A stretch of 37,267 bases of DNA. Origin: an uncultured Actinomycetes bacterium. Lineage in GTDB: Bacteria; Actinomycetota; Actinomycetes; Nanopelagicales; Nanopelagicaceae. The stretch is from positions 1 through 37,267 of the forward strand of contig CAIPAI010000034.1 in the NCBI GenBank assembly GCA_903863015.1, in the 5' to 3' direction. The notes below the pieces were generated by a model, which had not been told where the DNA came from, did no database searches, and saw nothing but the letters and a program-made list of their open reading frames with translations. Below are positions 1-6,974 of the stretch, in pieces (the stretch's first letter is position 1; every line of letters begins with the position of its first letter). The position numbers and the translations under genes were made by a program.

Positions 1-46
1 ATTGGTCTGAACTGAATTGGTCTGAACTGAATTGGTCTGAACTGAA
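1..46. repeat. 15-bp tandem repeat inside nrdR 3' end
   Basis: The unit ATTGGTCTGAACTGA is present three times without error (1-45), followed by a partial ATTGG. On the coding strand each unit encodes Ser-Val-Gln-Thr-Asn in frame, so copy-number changes would lengthen or shorten the NrdR tail without a frameshift. The array may continue left of the window. Confidence 0.95.
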
Positions 47-543
47 TTGGCTTGTGAACTTGTATTCGAATTACTGGTGTTCGTTTTACTACTTACTGCT
101 GGTATTGCTCGAAGCAGTGAAATCTCTGCTTCGAAATCTTCTAGAGATTCAAATGAGCGGTAGACCGAGGCGTAACGCAGGTATGCAACTTCATCGAGTT
201 CGCGAAGCGGCGCCAAGATGGCCAGGCCAACTTCTTGAGCTTCAATTTCGGCGCGGCCGCTCTCACGCAACGCTTCTTCGACTCGTTGAGCGAGCAGCGC
301 CAGATCGTCGTCGTTCACCGGACGACCTTGGCAAGCCTTGCGCACGCCAGCAACGACTTTTTCACGGCTAAAGGGCTCTGATGCTCCACTGCGCTTGATG
401 ATGTAGAGGGCTGCCGTCTCTTGAGTGGTGAAGCGGCGGCCGCAGGTGGTGCACTCGCGACGGCGGCGGATGGAGGTTCCTTCATCCACAGGGCGCGAAT
501 CGACGACTCGGGAATCCTCGTTACGGCAGTAAGGGCAGTACAT
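1..543 (-). CDS. nrdR: Transcriptional repressor NrdR (3' end cut by window)
   Basis: NrdR is the zinc-ribbon/ATP-cone repressor of ribonucleotide reductase genes. Reading leftward from ATG at 543, an open frame of 181 codons runs to the window edge without a stop. The N-terminus MYCPYC supplies C3 and C6, and C31/C34 (ECTTC) complete the zinc ribbon; the ATP-cone follows (about residues 46-136). A strong AAGGAGG Shine-Dalgarno sits just upstream of the start. Typical NrdR proteins are about 150-160 residues, so this one is already longer than usual. The extra tail is Asn/Ser/Thr-rich and ends in three copies of SVQTN. The gene lies beside the LysM gene and lexA, as nrdR does in mycobacteria. 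The true C-terminus and any downstream nrdJ lie outside the window. Confidence 0.95.
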   Translation of the reverse strand, partial: MYCPYCRNEDSRVVDSRPVDEGTSIRRRRECTTCGRRFTTQETAALYIIKRSGASEPFSREKVVAGVRKACQGRPVNDDDLALLAQRVEEALRESGRAEIEAQEVGLAILAPLRELDEVAYLRYASVYRSFESLEDFEAEISLLRAIPAVSSKTNTSNSNTSSQANSVQTNSVQTNSVQTN

Positions 544-581
544 CGTTCGCCTCCTTTTTACGCTTAACTCATGAGAGTTCA

Positions 582-600
582 GACCCCTAAAAAAGGGGTC
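582..600 (-). other. Hairpin in nrdR 5' leader
   Basis: A perfect inverted repeat GACCCCT/AGGGGTC (7-bp stem, 5-nt loop) lies about 40 bases upstream of the nrdR start, in the predicted 5' untranslated region. It could be a leader stem or attenuator; no clean U-tract follows it in the nrdR direction, so a terminator is not supported. Confidence 0.45.
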
Positions 601-603
601 GTC

Positions 604-612
604 TGTGGATAA
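604..612 (-). promoter_or_regulatory. Consensus DnaA box upstream of nrdR
   Basis: TGTGGATAA on the plus strand is the exact complement of the consensus DnaA box TTATCCACA. It sits in the nrdR leader between the predicted promoter and the start codon. DnaA controls nrdAB in Escherichia coli, so a link between replication initiation and nucleotide supply is plausible here, but a single 9-mer can occur by chance. Confidence 0.4.
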
Positions 613-681
613 ACCTGTGTGTGGTCTGGGGAGAACCGCTATCTGGTGACCACAACCTGTGGAGGAAGTACACGGTTGTGA

Positions 682-728
682 GCACTACATATAGGGGTAA
701 GAGTAGAGCGGGAGTCGAGGGTTTGCAA
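682..728 (-). promoter_or_regulatory. nrdR promoter with NrdR-box-like sequence
   Basis: Reading leftward, TTGCAA (723-728) and TACTCT (700-705) are separated by 17 bases, a good sigma-70-type promoter. Immediately downstream, 682-697 reads CCCCTATATGTAGTGC. This matches the known NrdR-box consensus ACACWATATATWGTGT at about 12 of 16 positions, which suggests autoregulation. Functional NrdR sites usually come in pairs about one box apart; I could not see a convincing second box. Confidence 0.45.
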
Positions 729-803
729 TGTTGGCGGTGAAGACGGCGTGTTGGGCGTGTCGAGGTGCGCAGAGCCCGTCGAGGGCGTATCTTGCTCCGA
801 TTT

Positions 804-1256
804 CTACTGGGTGATCGGGAGAGTGAGGCGTTGCCCCGCGACCAATCCAGCAGAGTCCAAATGGTTGAGCTCAACGATGCTATCCACGACGCTGCGGACA
901 TCTGCGCCCGTACTCACGTGCCGGGCGATCGACCAGAGCGTCTCCCCCGGCAGGACGATGATCTCCTCGTAGGTGAGCGTGCTTACGGCCCGGTTTCCGG
1001 CTCCTGAACTCCCCGCCGTGGAGCCATCTTCTGCGAGCGCGCCCGCGATCAAGGAGTGCGAGAAGGTGGCGACCGAGAGAGTGAGAGTCAGGAGAGAGGC
1101 GAGTACGAGAAGGCGCACTACGAGGCGACCGCGCGCCGTGAGGCGGAGCGGAACGGCGCTCGCCATCGGCTGGATCGCTTGAACGCTCTCCCGATGATTC
1201 ACTCCCTGATGCTTCAAACGGGGAGCCATCTGGTAAGAAACCACGTAGCTGCTCAT
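804..1256 (-). CDS. LysM-domain SOS cell-division inhibitor candidate (Rv2719c/DivS type)
   Basis: This is a 150-residue protein with a basic N-terminal cytoplasmic part, one hydrophobic membrane segment (about residues 45-73) and a C-terminal LysM peptidoglycan-binding domain (about 94-148, with PGETLWSIA and GQRLTLPI). Small membrane-anchored LysM proteins divergent from lexA are the SOS division inhibitors of actinobacteria (Rv2719c/ChiZ in M. tuberculosis, DivS in Corynebacterium) and play the role of YneA/SulA. Two LexA boxes lie between this gene and lexA. The ATG at 1256 follows GAGGACGAG, an acceptable ribosome binding site. Function is assigned from domain plus synteny; the membrane/LysM architecture is seen directly. 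Confidence 0.8.
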   Translation of the reverse strand: MSSYVVSYQMAPRLKHQGVNHRESVQAIQPMASAVPLRLTARGRLVVRLLVLASLLTLTLSVATFSHSLIAGALAEDGSTAGSSGAGNRAVSTLTYEEIIVLPGETLWSIARHVSTGADVRSVVDSIVELNHLDSAGLVAGQRLTLPITQ

Positions 1257-1311
1257 CTCGTCCTCATCTCTCTAACCTTCATATCTCTCTAGCCGTCATA
1301 TCTCCTGCTTT

Positions 1312-1327
1312 TCGAACATTTGTTCTA
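1312..1327. promoter_or_regulatory. LexA box 1 (SOS box), lexA / LysM divergent region
   Basis: TCGAACATTTGTTCTA matches the actinobacterial/Bacillus-type SOS box CGAACN4GTTCG with one end mismatch. It lies nearer to the LysM gene and probably represses it, and possibly lexA as well. Confidence 0.85.
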
Positions 1328-1363
1328 ATCAAACACCTTCTGAGCCAATATTGCAAGATATAT

Positions 1364-1379
1364 TCGAACAGGTGTTTGA
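1364..1379. promoter_or_regulatory. LexA box 2 (SOS box), upstream of lexA
   Basis: TCGAACAGGTGTTTGA is a second SOS box, 52 bases from the first and about 32 bases before the lexA ATG at 1411. A TATATT hexamer at 1359-1364 abuts it and may be the lexA -10 element, so LexA binding would block RNA polymerase. Confidence 0.8.
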
Positions 1380-1410
1380 ATTTCTCTCCTCCGAAGGCTA
1401 TCTTGGGGGT

Positions 1411-2184
1411 ATGACACGTTCCGATATGGCTCCAGATACAACTCCCGAGAGCTCTCCCGAATCCACTATCGACGCCAGCGAAGCGCTCGTTCCTACCTTC
1501 GCCGAGCTCCCCGACGGTCCAGCCGACGACCATGGCCTCACCGCTCGTCAACGGAAGATTCTGGAAGTCATCTCCGCTTCGGTCTCAGAGCGCGGATTTC
1601 CGCCCACGATGCGCGAAATTGGGGCAGCAGTGGGGCTAGCGAGCTCGGCCTCAGTGGCCTACCAACTCTCTAACCTGGTGGAGAAGGGGCTCATCAAACG
1701 TTCTGGCGGTCGCCAAATGGATGTCATCTCACCAGAGAGCGGTGAACAGATCATCCCCGGCAGCGCTTATGGCTCGCCTGCCGCTCCGCAGGGACGTAAG
1801 AGCGGAAGTATGCGCGAGGTGCCGCTCGTCGGTCGTATCGCCGCCGGAGCGCCCATCTTGGCTGAAGCCCATATCGAAGAGAGTTACTCACTCCCCTCGG
1901 ATCTCGTAGGCAGCGGTGAACTCTTCCTTCTTACCGTCGTTGGCGACTCGATGGTCGATGCCGCTATCTGCGATGGTGATCTGGTGGTGATTCGTTCACA
2001 GAAACAGTGCGAACCCGGCGAGATCGTTGCTGCCATGATCGATGGCGAAGCCACCGTTAAGACTTTCAAACGGAGCGATGGCCATATCTGGTTAATGCCC
2101 GCCAACCCTGCCTACGCGCCTATTCTTGGCGACCACGCAGAGATACTTGGAAAAGTTACTGCAGTCTTGCGTTCAATTCGTTAA
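1411..2184 (+). CDS. lexA: SOS repressor LexA
   Basis: LexA represses the SOS regulon and self-cleaves when RecA filaments form on single-stranded DNA. The 257-residue product has an N-terminal winged helix (about residues 43-105, LTARQRKILEVI through the PPTMREIG recognition region) and a C-terminal S24 peptidase domain. The cleavage site is A145-G146 (GRIAAG). The catalytic dyad is S180 in GDSM and K217 in EATVKTF. An open frame extends upstream to a TTG at 1351, but that would place LexA box 2 inside the coding region. The ATG at 1411, preceded by a GGGGGT stretch, is therefore chosen. About 40 residues precede the DNA-binding domain, more than in most LexA proteins, so a still later start is possible. 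Confidence 0.95.
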   Translation: MTRSDMAPDTTPESSPESTIDASEALVPTFAELPDGPADDHGLTARQRKILEVISASVSERGFPPTMREIGAAVGLASSASVAYQLSNLVEKGLIKRSGGRQMDVISPESGEQIIPGSAYGSPAAPQGRKSGSMREVPLVGRIAAGAPILAEAHIEESYSLPSDLVGSGELFLLTVVGDSMVDAAICDGDLVVIRSQKQCEPGEIVAAMIDGEATVKTFKRSDGHIWLMPANPAYAPILGDHAEILGKVTAVLRSIR

Positions 2185-2200
2185 ACGTTGCCTTCAGTAA

Positions 2201-2260
2201 AAATTCACTACGGTAAAATTCACTGCGGTAAAATTCACTGCGGTAAATTTCGCTGCGGTA
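2201..2260. repeat. 15-bp tandem repeat between lexA and hflX
   Basis: Four adjacent copies of AAATTCACTGCGGTA fill 2201-2260: copy 1 has A for G at the tenth base, copies 2 and 3 are identical, and copy 4 has two changes. The array occupies most of the 89-base gap between the convergent lexA and hflX stop codons. No obvious terminator hairpin is visible in the same gap. Confidence 0.95.
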
Positions 2261-2273
2261 AAGATGTATGCAG

Positions 2274-3671
2274 TTAACGAAGCGCAAGCGCTTCCTTAAT
2301 ACGTTCGGCAACATTGCGATCCACCTGCGCTTCAACTGTGGTCCCCTCTTCGCCATGCACTTCACGATGCACATCTCCGAACTCGTGTACAAGGTGGAGC
2401 AAATCGCCACGCGAATAGGGAATTAAGAGCTCAAGGCTCACGCGACGCTTCGGTAATTCTGCTTCAACTCGTGCAAGTAACTCAGCGACGCCTTCTCCGG
2501 TAAAGGCAGAGACCACCATGGAACGCGACTCTCGTCGCCGGATAAGATCGATGGTGTCTGGATCTGCGATATCAGCCTTATTAATAACGATGATCTCAGG
2601 AATTGCGCGGGCGCCAATCTCATCAAGCACTTCACGCACAGCATCGATCTGTCCTAATGGATCTACGTGTGAGCCATCAACAATATGCAAAATAAGATCT
2701 GAACCACTCACCTCTTCGAGCGTTGATTTAAATGCCTCGATGAGCTGATGTGGAAGGTGACGCACAAATCCCACTGTGTCAACGAATGTGTAGGTCTCGC
2801 CGTCGCTACTCTCCGTCTTGCGCACGGTCGGGTCGAGAGTGGCAAAGAGTGCATTCTCTACGAGCACGCCGGCACCAGTGAAACGATTAAGGAGAGAGGA
2901 CTTACCCGCGTTGGTATAGCCCGCGATCGCCACCGAAGGAACTTGGTACTTCACACGTTCCTGGCGCATCGTGTCGCGCGACTTCTTCATCTCAATAATT
3001 TCTTTGCGCAACTTCGCCATACGATCGCGAATTCGACGACGATCGGTCTCGATCTTAGTTTCACCCGGACCGCGTCCACCGATTCCAGCACCGCCGGCAG
3101 CTCGCCCACCGGCCTGACGGGAGAGAGATTCACCCCAACCACGCAATCGAGGAAGCATGTACGTCATCTGAGCAAGCTCTACTTGCGCTTTACCTTCACG
3201 ACTCTTGGCATGCTGAGCAAAAATATCGAGAATCAGTGCGGTGCGATCGACAACTTTTACCTTTACTTGCGCCTCGAGTTGGCGCAGTTGGCTAGGAGAA
3301 AGTTCGCCGTCGCAGATCACCGTGTCGGCACCTGTGGCGATGACGACATCGCGCAACTCTTTCACCTTGCCGCTACCGATGTATGTAGACGAATCCGGCG
3401 CATCCCGCCGCTGAATGAGTCCATCTAATACTTCAGAGCCCGCCGTCTCCGCCAATGCTGCCAACTCGGCGAGTGAATTCTCCGCCTCCAGCGCGCTACC
3501 TTGAGTCCAGACACCCACAAGTACTACGCGCTCCAAGCGAAGTTGGCGATATTCAACCTCTGTGACGTCTTGCAATTCTGTCGAGAGACCGACAACGCGT
3601 CGCAGCGCATGACGTTCGGCTAAATCAAATTCCCCCGACGATGCCTCTTCAATCTCGGCATCGTTATTCAT
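2274..3671 (-). CDS. hflX: GTPase HflX, ribosome-associated
   Basis: HflX is an Obg-HflX superfamily GTPase that binds the 50S subunit and can split stalled or heat-damaged ribosomes. The 465-residue product has the HflX N-terminal domain, then the Gly-rich GGRGPGETKIETDRR stretch (about 198-213). The G domain carries G1 GYTNAGKSS (251-259), G3 DTVGF (298-302) and G4 NKAD (364-367). Its ATG at 3671 overlaps the end of dapF by 8 bases (ATGAATAA), so the two genes are translationally coupled. The dapF-hflX pair is also adjacent in mycobacteria (Rv2726c-Rv2725c). Confidence 0.95.
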   Translation of the reverse strand: MNNDAEIEEASSGEFDLAERHALRRVVGLSTELQDVTEVEYRQLRLERVVLVGVWTQGSALEAENSLAELAALAETAGSEVLDGLIQRRDAPDSSTYIGSGKVKELRDVVIATGADTVICDGELSPSQLRQLEAQVKVKVVDRTALILDIFAQHAKSREGKAQVELAQMTYMLPRLRGWGESLSRQAGGRAAGGAGIGGRGPGETKIETDRRRIRDRMAKLRKEIIEMKKSRDTMRQERVKYQVPSVAIAGYTNAGKSSLLNRFTGAGVLVENALFATLDPTVRKTESSDGETYTFVDTVGFVRHLPHQLIEAFKSTLEEVSGSDLILHIVDGSHVDPLGQIDAVREVLDEIGARAIPEIIVINKADIADPDTIDLIRRRESRSMVVSAFTGEGVAELLARVEAELPKRRVSLELLIPYSRGDLLHLVHEFGDVHREVHGEEGTTVEAQVDRNVAERIKEALALR

Positions 3672-4461
3672 CTATTTTTACCTCGAAGTCATTTACGAGT
3701 ACCGCCGGTCCAGTCATGGTCACTTCCCCCAGCGCATCGATAGCGATCTCTAACGATCCTCCCAGCACATCAACGCGCCACGTGCTGGCCCCGACAACTC
3801 CTGAGTGCGCAGCGGCGGCTACCGCTGCCGCACAAGTACCAGTTCCGCAGGAACGCGTCTCCCCTACACCCCGCTCGAATACGCGCATTGAGAGATGGCG
3901 ATCACCCAGAATTTCTACAAACTCAACATTGACACCATCTGGAAAGAGAGTTGTCGGTTCCACCAAAGGTTTTTCCAACACTTCAGGAAGGAGTGCAAGA
4001 GACTCAATAAAAACCACCGCATGCGGATTTCCTACGGAGACTTTAAAACCTTGCCAACTCATATTTCCGTAAGTCACCGTCGGCGTGCCGGCTTCAATAA
4101 CGACTACCCCCATGCCGACTGAAATACGTCCATCTGCCGCGATATCGATTCGCTTCATTCCCGCACGCGTATCAATGTCGAAAGAGGTGCGGGACTCTAA
4201 TCCTCGATCTACTAAATACTTAGCCATCACCCGAATGCCGTTGCCGCACATCTCAGCAAGGCTCCCATCGTTATTTCGATAATCCATAAACCAACGGCCT
4301 TCGCGCTGCTTAATTTGAATGAGCCCATCGGCGCCCACTCCGGAGTTGCGGTTGCACAGGAATGCAATTTCACTCGGGCTGAGATCGCCCTCCGGAATGA
4401 GAATAAATTCATTCTCGGTGCCGTGGCCTTTGGTGGCGCGCAGCGGCGTGCTCGGGTTCAT
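3664..4461 (-). CDS. dapF: Diaminopimelate epimerase
   Basis: DapF converts LL- to meso-diaminopimelate for lysine and peptidoglycan synthesis. Both catalytic cysteines are present in their motifs: C72 in EMCGNGIR and C205 in SCGTGTCAAA (numbered from ATG 4461). The KGHGTENEF start of the family lies only about ten residues from the N-terminus, so the N-terminal boundary is tight. A GTG at 4467 is an alternative start. I prefer ATG 4461 because TACGAT (4469-4474) ends seven bases upstream of it, the arrangement of a leaderless transcript, and no Shine-Dalgarno is visible. The stop overlaps hflX. Confidence 0.95.
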   Translation of the reverse strand: MNPSTPLRATKGHGTENEFILIPEGDLSPSEIAFLCNRNSGVGADGLIQIKQREGRWFMDYRNNDGSLAEMCGNGIRVMAKYLVDRGLESRTSFDIDTRAGMKRIDIAADGRISVGMGVVVIEAGTPTVTYGNMSWQGFKVSVGNPHAVVFIESLALLPEVLEKPLVEPTTLFPDGVNVEFVEILGDRHLSMRVFERGVGETRSCGTGTCAAAVAAAAHSGVVGASTWRVDVLGGSLEIAIDALGEVTMTGPAVLVNDFEVKIDE

Positions 4462-4491
4462 ACCCACGATCGTAGGCGCTACCGTAGGTGG
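4457..4491. promoter_or_regulatory. Overlapping divergent promoters, dapF / EamA (predicted leaderless)
   Basis: The two start codons are divergent and only 30 bases apart. Rightward, TTCATA (4457-4462) and TACCGT (4480-4485) are spaced 17 bases, and the EamA ATG follows the -10 by six bases. Leftward, TACGAT (4469-4474) precedes the dapF ATG by seven bases, though its -35 is poor. Each promoter would lie in the other gene's start region. This is a motif-level prediction only. Confidence 0.35.
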
Positions 4492-5382
4492 ATGCGCGCT
4501 CGCCTAACCATCCTCTTCTCGGCGATCTGCTTTGGCACCACTGGGACGGCGGCCGCACTGGGTCCAGCCAATGCCAACTCGCTCGCAGTCGGCACCAGTC
4601 GGATCGTTATCGGCGCCCTCCTGCTCCAACTCTTTGCACTCGGCAAGAGCGCAGGACGCTCACCGATTCGCCTGCGCGCCTGGCTCTGGGCCGGAGCCGG
4701 CATGGCCAGCTACCAACTCACCTTCTTCGCAGCCGTTCACCTCAGTGGCGTCACTGTGGGCACTGTGGTGGCCCTCGGCTCAGCGCCAGCCCTCACTGGA
4801 GCGATCGATTGGCTCTGGTCTGGCACTCGTCCTCGTGGCCGCTGGTGGATCGCCACTGCATGCGCAGTCGTCGGTGTCATCATCTTGACCGCCTCCAAAG
4901 GCAGCCCCACGCAAAAACATTCGATGCTGGGAATTCTGCTCGCACTCGGGGCGGGGGCCTCTTATGCGATCTTCGCAGTATGCAGCAAAGAAATATTGGC
5001 CAGCGGAACCACATTTCAATTCGCTATGGCCCGCGTCTTTGGAATCGGGGCCATCATGCTTGCCCCGCTCCTTTTCATCCTTCCCATGGAGTGGATTGCG
5101 ACTCCGCAAGGTGCGGCCATGGCAATCTGGCTCGGCGCGGTTCCCACAGCAATCGCCTATCTGGCTTACGCATATGGTCTGCAGAGCGTGGCGCCCAACG
5201 AAGCAGCCACCCTCACTCTGGCCGAGCCAGTCACCGCAACACTCTTCGGGGTACTGATACTGAGTGAGCGCTCCTCGCTCACCACATGGGTGGGAGTAGC
5301 GATTGTGGCGCTTGGATTATTACTTCTCGCTATGCAACGTTCGACGAACGTGCGACCTGGCGTGAGCAAGGGCATCGCTTAA
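4492..5382 (+). CDS. EamA/DMT-family transporter
   Basis: The 296-residue product is a drug/metabolite-transporter superfamily membrane protein with two EamA repeats and about ten hydrophobic segments. The first starts at RLTILFSAICFG, with a GxxxG-like FGTTGTAAALGPANANSLA region, and the second repeat begins near HSMLGILLALGAGASYAIFAV. Members export metabolites such as amino acids, but the substrate cannot be read from sequence. The ATG at 4492 is chosen because it places TM1 at the N-terminus; longer frames upstream run antisense to dapF. It is the only rightward gene between lexA and miaB, and its last 63 bases overlap the end of the convergent SulP gene. Confidence 0.85.
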   Translation: MRARLTILFSAICFGTTGTAAALGPANANSLAVGTSRIVIGALLLQLFALGKSAGRSPIRLRAWLWAGAGMASYQLTFFAAVHLSGVTVGTVVALGSAPALTGAIDWLWSGTRPRGRWWIATACAVVGVIILTASKGSPTQKHSMLGILLALGAGASYAIFAVCSKEILASGTTFQFAMARVFGIGAIMLAPLLFILPMEWIATPQGAAMAIWLGAVPTAIAYLAYAYGLQSVAPNEAATLTLAEPVTATLFGVLILSERSSLTTWVGVAIVALGLLLLAMQRSTNVRPGVSKGIA

Positions 5383-6954
5383 GTCTTCAAAAATGTGATG
5401 ATCGGCAGTCACTGCACTCAGGGCGTTACTGCGCTCGAGTATTTGCCGTTGGGCCGGAAATACTCCTTGCAAGAAGACGTCGATCCGCTTCTTGTGTAGT
5501 TCTCGAATAATCTCTCCCACTGCTTGAGCACCACTTGCATCAATACTTGTAAGAGAACCCATCCGCAATACCACTACCTTGACGCCGGAAACCTGCGTGA
5601 GATGGTGAAGGAAAAGATGTGCATCTCCGAAGAAGAGCGCGCCATCAAGGCGGTACGTCACGATGTGTTCATGAAGGAGTCGATGGCCTTCATTCAAGTC
5701 GAGATGTTCGCTCACATCTTCTAACTCCACAGATGATGAGTGCACAAGGTGACGTAATGCCATGACTCCAGCAAGCAATAAGCCCACTTCGACAGCGATG
5801 ATCAAATCAAGTGCCACCGTGACAAATGCAGTAACGAGGAAGACTGCCGCATCGGAGCGAGTTGAACGCAGCACCGAGCGCACGCTTCCGAAATCAATCA
5901 TTCGAAAAGCAGTTCCAATCAAAATTCCGGCGAGCACCGATGTGGGAATCTGCCCCACAATCGGAGCGAGGAAGAGCACTACGAGTAAGAGGAATAACGA
6001 ATGGAATATGGAAGCCAGCCGCGTTCGCGCACCTGATCTGACGTTTACTGCAGTACGGGCAATCGCGCCGGTAGCTGGCATACCGCCCATTAACGAGGCC
6101 GCCACCGTTCCCAAACCTTGGCCAAAGAGTTCGCGGTCGGGATCTGATTTGGACGAACTATCGGCCATCCCATCAGCTACCCGCGCAGAGAGCAACGACT
6201 CGATAGCGCCGAGAGCGGTCACCGCCAAAGCGGCGGAGAAGAAGTCAGATGCCACGCTCGGATCTAGATGCGGGAGGTGCGGAAATGGAAGAGTCCGAGG
6301 AAGAGAACCAATGCGCGCCACTTCAAAACCGGAAAATTGCACCACAAGAGTTCCGGCGACTACCGCCACAATGCTCGGCGGAACTTTGGATCCAAGCGTT
6401 GAGAGCAAAATAACTAAGAGCGCAGAACCAAGGCCCAGAAGGATTGCCGTGTGATTAATTCCCTGGACCGAGAGAGTGTGCCAAGCAACTTGTGCAGCAT
6501 TACTTCCGGCCGGTTTCTTCACGTCGAGAAGCAGGGGAATTTGCTGAAGCGCAATCACGATCGCAATTCCGACAGTAAAACCTTCAATGACCGGCCAAGG
6601 AATTGCGCTGATCAATCTTCCTAGTTTAAAAACCCCCAACAAAATGATGAGTACTCCGGCGAGTAAACCTACGACGGGAACAGCGCCCGCACCGTATTGA
6701 GTGACAATGGGCACGAGCACCACAGTCATCGCGCCGGTCGGACCGCTTACTTGGAAACGCGAGCCCCCAAAGAGCGCCGCTAGGAACCCGGCCACGATTG
6801 CGGTGACAAGGCCCGCACCTGCGCTTAAACCTGTGGTGATTCCAAAAGCTAAAGCCAGCGGCAGGGCAACCACTCCGACGGCAACTCCGGCTAATAAATC
6901 TTCCCGCCACGAACGGAATTCAAAATCGCTCTTACGTGGAAGGAATCGCTTCAC
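5320..6954 (-). CDS. SulP-family anion transporter with STAS domain
   Basis: SulP (SLC26) permeases carry sulfate, bicarbonate or other anions. The 544-residue product starts with the family hallmark of a DLLAGVAVGVVALPLALAFG-type first helix. A long hydrophobic core with MGGMPATGAIARTAVN follows, and a cytoplasmic STAS domain occupies about residues 430-540 (VVVLRMGSLTSIDASGA). Substrate is undetermined; sulfate and bicarbonate are the main possibilities. The start is GTG at 6954, 20 bases after the miaA stop, so it is probably cotranscribed with miaA. In mycobacteria miaA and dapF are close neighbours without such a transporter, which suggests insertion here. The C-terminal 20 codons overlap EamA on the opposite strand. 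Confidence 0.9.
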   Translation of the reverse strand: MKRFLPRKSDFEFRSWREDLLAGVAVGVVALPLALAFGITTGLSAGAGLVTAIVAGFLAALFGGSRFQVSGPTGAMTVVLVPIVTQYGAGAVPVVGLLAGVLIILLGVFKLGRLISAIPWPVIEGFTVGIAIVIALQQIPLLLDVKKPAGSNAAQVAWHTLSVQGINHTAILLGLGSALLVILLSTLGSKVPPSIVAVVAGTLVVQFSGFEVARIGSLPRTLPFPHLPHLDPSVASDFFSAALAVTALGAIESLLSARVADGMADSSSKSDPDRELFGQGLGTVAASLMGGMPATGAIARTAVNVRSGARTRLASIFHSLFLLLVVLFLAPIVGQIPTSVLAGILIGTAFRMIDFGSVRSVLRSTRSDAAVFLVTAFVTVALDLIIAVEVGLLLAGVMALRHLVHSSSVELEDVSEHLDLNEGHRLLHEHIVTYRLDGALFFGDAHLFLHHLTQVSGVKVVVLRMGSLTSIDASGAQAVGEIIRELHKKRIDVFLQGVFPAQRQILERSNALSAVTADHHIFEDLSDALAHARSHVRRTLHSEK

Positions 6955-6974
6955 CTCAACAGGCTATCGCCTTA

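Noticed and set aside
2201-2260. CRISPR array
   Set aside because: Units are 15 bases and directly adjacent, with no spacers and no cas genes.
2748-3428. 226-codon open frame on the plus strand antisense to hflX
   Set aside because: It lies wholly within the conserved hflX coding sequence; the translation has no recognisable domain and no ribosome site. It is a shadow frame.
4488-5267. 259-codon frame overlapping EamA in another phase
   Set aside because: The translation is Arg/His/Ser-rich without membrane segments, whereas the other phase encodes a clear ten-helix transporter.
5762-6454. 230-codon plus-strand frame within SulP
   Set aside because: It is antisense to the conserved SulP membrane core; its Ser/Thr/Lys-rich product is typical of an antisense shadow.
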